Assembly (NCBI GenBank): GCA_003157225.1
Contig: PMIZ01000180.1
Coordinates: 1 to 6,119 of the forward strand
DNA from: Actinomycetota bacterium
GTDB taxonomy: Bacteria > Actinomycetota > Thermoleophilia > RBG-16-64-13
Length of the DNA: 6,119 nt
Reading direction: 5' to 3'
The position numbers were made by a program, and so were the translations under genes. The notes under the pieces were generated by a model that was not told the origin of the DNA, did no database searches, and saw nothing but the letters and a program-made list of their open reading frames with translations. Shown piece by piece: positions 1 to 5,387 of the stretch (positions within the stretch are counted from its first letter, which is position 1; every line of letters starts with the position of its first letter).

Positions 1-902
1 AGGGCGAAGTCGTCGAAGGCGATGTAGTACATGTAGGGGCTGGGATTGACTGCCCGCAGTCCTCTGTATATGGAGAAGCCGCTCACGTTCACCGGCCGCT
101 CGAACCGCTGGGAAAGAACGATCTGGAAGGCGTCACCGGCGTAGATGTACTCACGTATCCTCTCCACAGCGCCGAGAAAGCGCTTGCGTTCGAAGCTCGA
201 GTGCACCGGAGCGCCTTCGTGCACGTCGCGGGCGCGATCGTGATCGAGGCTCCACTTTGGCGGCGGGATGGCCTGTCCAAGCCGGGCTTTGACGTCGGCC
301 AGCCGGCCGACCGCCGCCGTATAGGCGGTGTCGAGATCAGGCTCTTCGTCGCAGAAGATGTTGGTGAGCAGGGTGATGGTATGCCGCAGATGGTCGAACA
401 CCACGATGACATCGGTGAGCAAGAAGGCCATGTCGGGTAGGCCCAGGTCGTCGGGCGGGCCTTCGGGTAGCCGTTCGACGTGGCGCACGCAGTCGTACCC
501 GAAGTAGCCGACGGCGCCGCCCACGAACGGGGGCAGCCCTTCCAGCGCCGGCGCCTTGTAGGCGGCAAGGTGCTGCGCCATGAAGGCGAAGGGGTCGCGG
601 CCGTGGGCGGCCAGATCGTAGTGCCTGTCGAGCCCACCGCGGCGGACGGTCACCGTGCCGCCCTTCAGCCGGACGCTCTCCCAAGCCTTGATGCCCAGAA
701 AGGAGAACCGCCCTAGGCGCATGCCCTGCTCGGCGCTTTCGAGCAGAAAGCAGCCGGCCGGTTGGCGCAGCTTGAGGAAGGCCGAAACCGGCGTCTCGGT
801 GTCGTCCAGGAAGGTGTGCGTGACCGGGATTAGGTTATGGCTCGCGCTGAGCTCCCGCGCCTCTTGCAGTGAGGGCACGGTGGTGATGGTGCCGGATGTC
901 AT
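1..902 (-). CDS. trpE: Anthranilate synthase component I, 5' part (runs off left edge)
   Basis: TrpE converts chorismate plus ammonia (from glutamine, supplied by TrpG) to anthranilate, the first committed step of tryptophan synthesis in the cytoplasm. The frame is open for 300 codons from an ATG at 902 to the window edge, so about 60% of a usual 490-520 residue protein is present. Visible family marks are LLES at residues 53-56 and NPSPYM at 286-291, which together form the tryptophan feedback pocket in known TrpE, and GDAFQIVLSQRF at 256-267 at the start of the chorismate-binding domain. VGYFGYD at 132-138 is typical of the N-terminal domain. NPSPYM argues for TrpE over the paralogue PabB, which usually has NPAPY. 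The retained feedback motifs suggest the enzyme is Trp-inhibited. An AAGGG ribosome site lies 9 nt before the ATG, inside the hisI 3' end, and only 6 bp separate the two genes, so they are almost certainly co-transcribed. Confidence 0.95.
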   Translation of the reverse strand, partial: MTSGTITTVPSLQEARELSASHNLIPVTHTFLDDTETPVSAFLKLRQPAGCFLLESAEQGMRLGRFSFLGIKAWESVRLKGGTVTVRRGGLDRHYDLAAHGRDPFAFMAQHLAAYKAPALEGLPPFVGGAVGYFGYDCVRHVERLPEGPPDDLGLPDMAFLLTDVIVVFDHLRHTITLLTNIFCDEEPDLDTAYTAAVGRLADVKARLGQAIPPPKWSLDHDRARDVHEGAPVHSSFERKRFLGAVERIREYIYAGDAFQIVLSQRFERPVNVSGFSIYRGLRAVNPSPYMYYIAFDDFA

Positions 903-908
903 GGCTGC

Positions 909-1343
909 CTACCCTTCTCGCGAAGCGAGAAACGGCGGGCGCTCTCCGGTGGGAGAGCTGAGCCATCGGCCGTCGAAACAGGAGAGGTCGCCGGTATGGC
1001 AGGCTGCGCCGGTCTGCTCGACCAGGGCGAGAAGCGTGTCGCCGTCGCAGTCGTAGCGCAACTCCCGGACTTTCTGAACGTTCCCCGAAGTGGCGCCTTT
1101 GTTCCAGTACTCCTTGCGGGAGCGGCTATAGAACCAGGTGGTGCCGGTCGCCAGCGTGCGGCGGACCGACTCGGAGTTCATGTAGGCGAGCATGAGCACC
1201 TCGCCCGTGATCCATTCCTGGACTATGCACGGCACCAGGCCGCGCGCGTCGTACTTGATAGCTTCGAGACCCGAAGCAGTGTCTATCGAGATGTCGCCCG
1301 AAGATGGCGCGGTGTCTGCTGAATTGTCGGCTTGCCTTTCCAC
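909..1343 (-). CDS. hisI: Phosphoribosyl-AMP cyclohydrolase, monofunctional
   Basis: HisI opens the purine ring of phosphoribosyl-AMP, the third step of histidine synthesis, using zinc and magnesium. With the GTG start at 1343 the protein is 144 residues. It carries FYSRSR (71-76), WNKGATSG (80-87), the metal-binding DCDGD (98-102) and [10 protein letters not shown] (114-123), with Cys99, Cys115 and Cys122 placed as the usual zinc ligands. There is no fused HisE domain, so this is the stand-alone form usual in Actinomycetota. I chose 1343 because AAAGGGA lies 4 nt upstream. An in-frame GTG at 1367 would add 8 residues but has no clear ribosome site. Either start leaves an unconserved N-terminal tail of about 25-33 residues before the family core ([17 protein letters not shown]). 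It is the first gene after the leader region and is followed 6 bp later by trpE. Confidence 0.95.
   Translation of the reverse strand: MERQADNSADTAPSSGDISIDTASGLEAIKYDARGLVPCIVQEWITGEVLMLAYMNSESVRRTLATGTTWFYSRSRKEYWNKGATSGNVQKVRELRYDCDGDTLLALVEQTGAACHTGDLSCFDGRWLSSPTGERPPFLASREG
915..931 (-). promoter_or_regulatory. Hairpin abutting the trpE ribosome binding site
   Basis: A perfect 7-bp inverted repeat (TTCTCGC / GCGAGAA, 3-nt loop) occupies the last codons of hisI. Its downstream arm ends exactly where the trpE ribosome site begins: the minus-strand sequence runs GCGAGAAGGG, so the AA of the arm is shared with AAGGG. A folded stem would partly hide that site, and ribosomes finishing hisI would open it. 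The repeat is seen directly; the coupling role is inferred. Confidence 0.45.
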
Positions 1344-1399
1344 TTCATCCCTTTCGTGATATCTCACCAGCCAGATGGCGCAAACTCTTACGCCGTGAC

Positions 1400-1426
1400 C
1401 GGCCGCGATGAATCATCATCCGGCCG
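1400..1426 (-). promoter_or_regulatory. Second leader hairpin upstream of hisI
   Basis: CGGCCG (1400-1405) pairs with CGGCCG (1421-1426), and GATGA (1407-1411) pairs with TCATC (1416-1420). This gives an 11-bp stem with one bulged base and a 4-nt loop. It lies between the leader-peptide hairpin and the hisI start. No U-run follows, so it is not a classical intrinsic terminator. It may be an alternative arm of the attenuator or a transcript-stabilising stem. The pairing is seen; its function is unknown. Confidence 0.4.
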
Positions 1427-1434
1427 CTGGAGGC

Positions 1435-1458
1435 GCCCCTCGCAATAGCGCGAGGGGC
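1435..1458 (-). terminator. Putative attenuator hairpin at the end of the Trp leader ORF
   Basis: GCCCCTCGC and GCGAGGGGC form a perfect 9-bp GC-rich stem with a 6-nt loop. In the direction of the hisI-trpE transcript the stem starts on the last base of the leader-peptide stop codon. A ribosome held on the last Trp codon, or resting on the stop, would cover the upstream arm. The stem lacks a following U-tract (GCCTCC follows), so termination is uncertain. Terminators with poor U-tracts are common in high-GC actinobacteria, and the stem could instead act on transcript stability or translation. Confidence 0.5.
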
Positions 1459-1583
1459 TAGAACCACAGGGGCTGCCAGCCGTGAAAAGAACCGCCGTGC
1501 TGAGGGTGCCACCAGAGACCGGTCCCGCATGGGATCAGGGCGTCTGAGCGCCGCTCGGTCGCGAAAGTGGCTTGATCGTTCAT
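1458..1583 (-). CDS. Trp/His-rich leader peptide of the hisI-trpE transcript (ribosome attenuation)
   Basis: A 41-codon ORF starts at ATG 1583 with GGAG 8 nt upstream and a further G-rich run (GGGGGAG) abutting the ATG. It begins MNDQATFATERRSDALIP and ends LWWHPQHGGSFHGWQPLWF then TAG. Residues 24, 25, 36 and 40 are Trp (TGG) and residues 26, 29 and 34 are His (CAC). Four Trp codons in the last 18 residues of a short ORF upstream of trpE, with the stop touching a strong hairpin, is the standard signature of a trp leader peptide. The ribosome stalls on TGG when charged tRNA-Trp is scarce, changing the downstream RNA fold. The three His codons fit the fact that hisI is the first gene downstream, though His sensing is only a suggestion. 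The ORF lies about 30 nt into the transcript predicted from the promoter at 1621-1649. Confidence 0.8.
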   Translation of the reverse strand: MNDQATFATERRSDALIPCGTGLWWHPQHGGSFHGWQPLWF

Positions 1584-1619
1584 CTCCCCCGCTCCATCAG
1601 CAGTTTGGTAGTGAACGGG

Positions 1620-1626
1620 TATGATA
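1620..1626 (+). promoter_or_regulatory. Overlapping -10 element facing cinA
   Basis: The plus strand reads TATGATA, whose first six bases match TATAAT at 5 of 6. The same seven bases contain the minus-strand -10. I see no good -35 at 16-18 nt upstream (the sequence there is about ATCAGCAG), so any rightward activity would rest on the -10 alone. A start near 1632 would leave about 80 nt before the cinA GTG. No better promoter for cinA is visible. Confidence 0.3.
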
Positions 1627-1649
1627 CACGGCTAGCAGGCTGCTGAAAA
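1621..1649 (-). promoter_or_regulatory. Sigma70-type promoter for the leader-hisI-trpE unit
   Basis: On the minus strand TTTTCA (4 of 6 to TTGACA) is followed after exactly 17 nt by TATCAT (5 of 6 to TATAAT). Transcription would start near 1613-1615, giving a short untranslated stretch and then the leader-peptide ribosome site and ATG at 1583, as expected for an attenuated operon. The spacer contains a perfect 5-1-5 palindrome, AGCAG-G-CTGCT (1634-1644 on the plus strand), which could be an operator; no known regulator is matched. Confidence 0.6.
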
Positions 1650-1711
1650 GCGACGTTTCGCCAGCAGAGTGCGTTGGGCACGCGCAAGACTACGCAAGGA
1701 GCGAGCGGCCA

Positions 1712-3025
1712 GTGAGCGGCACGGTACACGGCGGCGCCACCGCCGAGATGATTTTCAGCGGCGACGAGTTGCTACGCGGCGATACGCTCAACACGAACCA
1801 GTCGTATCTGGGTGAGCGGCTGCTCGACCTCGGCATCTTCGCCACCCATGCCCTGTGCGTGACCGACGATCTCGCCGCGATGGTCGAGGCAATCAAGGCC
1901 GGCCTTGCCCGCCGTCCGGCAGTGCTGGTGCTCTCCGGGGGATTGGGACCCACCGAGGACGACCTGACCCGCGAGGCGGCCGCCGAGGCACTCGGCCGGC
2001 CGCTCGAGCACCGCGAGGACCTGCTGGAACTCATCCGGGCCCGCTTCGCTTCACGCGGCTGGGTGATGAGCGACAGCAACCGCAAACAGGCGCTGATCCC
2101 CCGCGGCGCGTCGAGTATCCCGCTCACTGGGACGGCGCCCGGCTTCCACGTACAGCAGGGTGACACCCTGGTAGTCGCCTTGCCGGGCGTGCCCTGGGAA
2201 CTCAAGCAGATGTGGGAAGGGACGGTGGAGCCGCTGCTGAGCGGGGTCCAGGCCGGGGCAAGCTCCGATGACGGAGACGGCCGGGCTTCGGGGGCACGGG
2301 TCGTTCGGGCGCAGGACGTGAGACGCATCCATACCTTCGGCATCGGCGAGTCGATGCTGGCAGAGATGCTCTCCGAATTCGATTGGCACGATCCCGAGGC
2401 GACAATCGGCACCAGGGCGAACCTCGATGGGGTGACCATCATCCTGCGCGGTCTCGCCTCACCGGGAGGCGGCGACAAGCTACAGACGACCCAGGACAGG
2501 GTGCTTGCCATCCTCGGCGAGCGTGTCTATGGGACAGATGGCGACGGCCTTCCCGAAGTGACCGGCGAGCTGCTGCGAGCAGCGGGTCTCACCCTGGCCG
2601 TGGCCGAATCGTGCACCGGTGGTCTGGTGGCCAAGCGGTTCACCGACGTCCCCGGCAGCAGCGACTATTTCCTGGGGGGAGTCATCGCCTACGACAATCG
2701 GGTCAAGACCGGCCTCCTGGGAGTGCCGGAGGACGTCCTCGCTGCCAAGGGAGCGGTGAGCTCCGAGGTAGCCATCGCCATGGCCGAGGGGGCCTGCCGG
2801 CGACTCGGCGCCGACTGCGCTCTCTCGACCACCGGGGTCGCGGGGCCGAGTGGTGGCAGCGAAGAGAAGCCGGTCGGGCTGGTGTTCATAGCCTGCACGG
2901 TCAAAGGCGTGACCGTCGTCGAGCGGATCCACTCTCCAGGGCAGCGCGAGCAGATCAGGGAACGCTCCGCATTCGCGGCAGTCGACCTGCTACGACGACG
3001 CTTGATCGATCTGGCGCGGGGTTAA
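1712..3025 (+). CDS. cinA: CinA, two-domain nucleotide pyrophosphatase / NMN amidohydrolase
   Basis: Full-length CinA of 437 residues. The N-terminal MoaB/Mog-like domain (about 11-175) shows SGDELLRG (16-23) and GGLGPTEDDLT (76-86). This domain is reported to hydrolyse ADP-ribose-type pyrophosphates in some members. After a linker and a KH-like middle part comes TFGIGES (208-214). The C-terminal PncC-type domain (about 284-435) shows ESCTGG (299-304), GVIAYDNRVK (323-332) and TGVAGPSGGS (374-383). PncC deamidates nicotinamide mononucleotide to nicotinate mononucleotide, recycling NAD by-products in the cytoplasm. The GTG start at 1712 has AAGGAG 10 nt upstream. It adds about 9 residues before the usual family start (AEMIFSGDELL). 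A Gly/Ala/Asp-rich stretch at about 179-198 looks like an extra linker before the middle domain. The competence role implied by the name is not shown here. The 3' end overlaps the convergent amidase by 36 bp. Confidence 0.95.
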   Translation: MSGTVHGGATAEMIFSGDELLRGDTLNTNQSYLGERLLDLGIFATHALCVTDDLAAMVEAIKAGLARRPAVLVLSGGLGPTEDDLTREAAAEALGRPLEHREDLLELIRARFASRGWVMSDSNRKQALIPRGASSIPLTGTAPGFHVQQGDTLVVALPGVPWELKQMWEGTVEPLLSGVQAGASSDDGDGRASGARVVRAQDVRRIHTFGIGESMLAEMLSEFDWHDPEATIGTRANLDGVTIILRGLASPGGGDKLQTTQDRVLAILGERVYGTDGDGLPEVTGELLRAAGLTLAVAESCTGGLVAKRFTDVPGSSDYFLGGVIAYDNRVKTGLLGVPEDVLAAKGAVSSEVAIAMAEGACRRLGADCALSTTGVAGPSGGSEEKPVGLVFIACTVKGVTVVERIHSPGQREQIRERSAFAAVDLLRRRLIDLARG

Positions 3026-4465
3026 CCGGCGGCCGAGCCAAGCGCCCTCGTCCGGATGCACGGTGTGCCACGGCGTAGCCTGCTCGTAGGCGTCCGCGAT
3101 CCGGCAGAGCATGCCCTCGCTCAGCCTGCGTCCGGCGAACTGCGCACTGTAGGGCAGGCCATCCGCCGAAAACCCGCATGGTAGGCAGATGGCCGGCGTG
3201 CCCGCGAGGTTCATGGGGAACGTGAAGTCGGTGGCCCTGGGAGCAGCCGCGGCCCACGCCGCGTGATAGGCCTGCCGGCCGCCTACCTGAAGCTCGTGTG
3301 TGATGGGCCAGGCGGGATCACCGCCGGAGGGGCACACGAGAGCATCGACCGACTCGAGCACGACCGCCAACTTTGCGCTGAACGCCGTCCTCTTCGTCCC
3401 CGCATCGGCCAACTGCTCCGGCGTCACCCGGCTGCCCGCTTCCAGCGCCTCCCGGAAGTAGGGGCCGTATTCACCGGCCCTCGATGGGTAGTTCGCCGCG
3501 TGAGCCAAGGTGGCCTCATAGTCGCACAGTGTCGCCCAGGCCTCATTCATGCCGGCCAGATCGGGAAAGCGCACCTCCACCAAGTGAGCGCCCAGGCCGG
3601 CGAGCACCCGCAGAACCTCCCCAAATGCGACGGCCTGGCCCGGATCGATCGCCGCGAAGACATACTCTCGGTCGATGCCTATGCGCACTCCCTCAATTCC
3701 GACCCGCGTGCTCGCCACGGCGTGGACCGCCGGTTCTCTGAGGCAGGTGGGATCTTTCGGATCGCTCCCCGCGACAACGTCCAGCATGACGGCCACGTCG
3801 CCGACTTCGCGAGCCATCGGCCCGACGTGGTCCAGCGACTCGGCAAGCGGCAGCAAGCCAAAGCGGCTTACCCGCCCGTACGTGGGTTTTAAGCCCACCA
3901 CCCCGCAGGCAGAGGACGGGAAACGGATGGAACCGCCGGTATCGGTGCCGATCGCACCGAAACACAGGCCGGCAGCGGTGGCTACGCCCGATCCACTCGA
4001 CGACATGCCCGGCCATCGTCCGGTGTCCCAGGGGTTGAGAGGAACATCTAGGTCGGGATGGTAACCGGCCATCGCCCCCTCGGTGAGGTTGAGCTTTCCG
4101 AGGAGCACGGCACCGGCGTCCAGCAGCCTCGACACCACCGTGGCATCGATCTCGGGCACGAAATCCCGCAGTACCGGCGTGCCGCCCATGGTGCGGACGC
4201 CCTTCGTGAAGCAGAGATCCTTGACCGCGACCGGCACCCCGTGCAGCGGTCCGCGATACGTCCCTCTCCCGATCTCCCGCTCGGCCACGCGCGCCGCCGC
4301 TAGAGCTTGGTCGGCTGTGACAGTCGCGTAGCTCTTGAGAGTGGCGTCGACTTGTCCGATGCGATCGAGCATGCGCTCGGTGAGCTCGACAGGCGACAGC
4401 TCACGCATCGCAAGGAGCCGGGCAACCTCCCGCAGGCTCAGGTAGTGGAGCGGCCTGTCGTCCAC
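2990..4465 (-). CDS. Amidase signature family hydrolase
   Basis: A 491-residue amidase-signature enzyme that would hydrolyse a carboxamide to an acid plus ammonia. The Ser-cisSer-Lys triad can be placed: Lys82 in VAVKDL, cis-Ser155 in GMSSSGSG, and nucleophile Ser179 in GTDTGGSIR. Ser155 and Ser179 are spaced by the 24 residues usual in the family. The usual GGSSGGS loop here reads GMSSSGS. GVVGLKPTYGRVSRFG (188-203) and LDHVGPMAR (211-219) are also typical. Substrate cannot be read from sequence. It resembles general amidases and GatA-like proteins, but no gatC or gatB is nearby, so a tRNA amidotransferase role is not supported. The GTG at 4465 is the first possible start, because an in-frame TAA lies just upstream; no clear ribosome site precedes it. 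It follows the methyltransferase gene by 43 bp on the same strand and probably shares its transcript. Its 3' end runs 36 bp into cinA. Confidence 0.92.
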   Translation of the reverse strand: MDDRPLHYLSLREVARLLAMRELSPVELTERMLDRIGQVDATLKSYATVTADQALAAARVAEREIGRGTYRGPLHGVPVAVKDLCFTKGVRTMGGTPVLRDFVPEIDATVVSRLLDAGAVLLGKLNLTEGAMAGYHPDLDVPLNPWDTGRWPGMSSSGSGVATAAGLCFGAIGTDTGGSIRFPSSACGVVGLKPTYGRVSRFGLLPLAESLDHVGPMAREVGDVAVMLDVVAGSDPKDPTCLREPAVHAVASTRVGIEGVRIGIDREYVFAAIDPGQAVAFGEVLRVLAGLGAHLVEVRFPDLAGMNEAWATLCDYEATLAHAANYPSRAGEYGPYFREALEAGSRVTPEQLADAGTKRTAFSAKLAVVLESVDALVCPSGGDPAWPITHELQVGGRQAYHAAWAAAAPRATDFTFPMNLAGTPAICLPCGFSADGLPYSAQFAGRRLSEGMLCRIADAYEQATPWHTVHPDEGAWLGRRLTPRQIDQASS

Positions 4466-4482
4466 GGTGGATTACGCGTCCT

Positions 4483-4507
4483 GGTGGATGCCGAAGGGGG
4501 CATCACC
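4483..4507 (-). promoter_or_regulatory. Intergenic hairpin between methyltransferase and amidase genes
   Basis: GATGCC (4487-4492) pairs with GGCATC (4499-4504), and the stem extends by GGT/ACC past one bulged base, giving about 9 bp with a 6-nt loop. It fills most of the 43-bp spacer. There is no U-run, so it may set relative expression through partial termination or RNA processing rather than end the transcript. The pairing is seen; the role is inferred. Confidence 0.35.
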
Positions 4508-4508
4508 G

Positions 4509-5387
4509 TCAGCGATCTTCTCCCAGAAGTTCGACCATGGCCCTGATATGAGCCGGCGAGGTGCCGCAGCACCCTCCGAGCAAAGTGGCTCCGGCCTGCA
4601 GGCACTCCCGCAACCCGGTGGCAAAGTCGGCCGGGGACATGTCGAACACGGTCTGCTTTTCAACAAACCGGGGTCTGCCGGCATTGGGCTGAGCGACCAG
4701 AGGCAGCAAGGTCACCTCTCGCATGCCGGCAATGATCTCGGCCACTTCGAACGGGTCGAGACTGCCGCAGTTCGTGCCTACCGCGCACGCACCCGCCTCG
4801 GCGAGCGCCTGCGCACATTCGCGTGCCGCGTTGCCCATGATGGTCCGACCCCCCTTGGCAACCGTGCTGAAAGAGATGGTCGCGATGACGGGCAGCTCCG
4901 TGGCTTCCCTCGCGGCGCGAACGGCGCACAACGCCTCGCGAAGGTCGATCATGGTCTCGACGATCAGGCCGTCAACCCCGCCTTCATCGAGCAAAGCGGC
5001 CTGTTCGCTGAAGGCCGCCCGAGCATCCTCCTCAGAGAGGGGGCCATAGGGTTTCAGCATCTTCCCGGTGGAGCTCATGTCTCCCAGCACCAACTGACCT
5101 TCGCGTGCCGCGGCTTTGGCGAGCCTCGCCCCAGCCAGGTTCACCTCACGCGTGTCGACACCGACGTTGTGCGACTCGATGTTCACGCGGTTCATGGTGA
5201 GCGTGTTGGTGATCAGCAAGTCGATGCCGCAGTCAGCGTACTGCCGGTGAACCGTGAGGACGGCGTCGGGATGGGTAACGCAATTCTGGCCGCCCATCTC
5301 CAAGCCGGCTTCTCCCAATTGGGTCCCCATGGCGCCATCGAGAAGAACAGCTTTCTTGTGGCTGGAAAGGAGGTCTACTAGCTTCAT
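4509..5387 (-). CDS. Homocysteine S-methyltransferase domain protein (MetH N-terminal type)
   Basis: A 292-residue protein made of a single homocysteine-binding TIM-barrel domain, as in the N-terminal module of cobalamin-dependent methionine synthase. It shows DGAMGT (17-22), TNTLTMNR (60-67), the GTNCG zinc ligand Cys207 (204-208), and GGCCGT (271-276) with Cys273 and Cys274 as the other two zinc ligands. The zinc activates the homocysteine thiol as methyl acceptor. The methyl donor cannot be told: it may be a separate corrinoid protein, folate with partner subunits, or S-methylmethionine. No corrinoid-binding or folate domain is fused or adjacent. The ATG at 5387 overlaps the stop of the upstream broken gene as ATGA and has only a GAAGG one base away, too close to work well. 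Translation may therefore depend on coupling. It is followed 43 bp later by the amidase gene. Confidence 0.9.
   Translation of the reverse strand: MKLVDLLSSHKKAVLLDGAMGTQLGEAGLEMGGQNCVTHPDAVLTVHRQYADCGIDLLITNTLTMNRVNIESHNVGVDTREVNLAGARLAKAAAREGQLVLGDMSSTGKMLKPYGPLSEEDARAAFSEQAALLDEGGVDGLIVETMIDLREALCAVRAAREATELPVIATISFSTVAKGGRTIMGNAARECAQALAEAGACAVGTNCGSLDPFEVAEIIAGMREVTLLPLVAQPNAGRPRFVEKQTVFDMSPADFATGLRECLQAGATLLGGCCGTSPAHIRAMVELLGEDR

Noticed and set aside
1345..1530. 61-codon minus-strand frame ending two bases before the hisI GTG (TGA-A-GTG)
   Set aside because: It has no ribosome site, is strongly Arg-rich as out-of-frame GC-rich sequence tends to be, and overlaps the Trp-rich leader ORF, which has a ribosome site and a clear functional signature.
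1690..2511. 273-codon minus-strand open frame
   Set aside because: It is Ser/Arg/Pro-rich sequence antisense to cinA, typical of a shadow frame in GC-rich coding DNA.
1712..3025. cinA as evidence of a competence locus
   Set aside because: No com, recA or other uptake gene is present. CinA is widespread and better supported as an NMN amidohydrolase and nucleotide pyrophosphatase.
3018..3027. Palindrome GGTTAACC at the cinA stop as a terminator
   Set aside because: It has no loop and no U-run, so it cannot form a terminator hairpin; it is a chance feature of the stop region.
2383..3078. 231-codon plus-strand open frame in another phase of cinA
   Set aside because: Arg/Gly-rich shadow within cinA, whose own frame matches the family along its whole length.
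2990..4465. Naming the amidase as GatA of the tRNA amidotransferase
   Set aside because: The triad is shared by all amidase-signature enzymes; no gatB or gatC is adjacent and the overall sequence looks closer to general amidases.
4467..5381. 304-codon plus-strand open frame
   Set aside because: It is the antisense shadow of the methyltransferase gene, which has full zinc and homocysteine-binding motifs; this frame has no recognisable domain.
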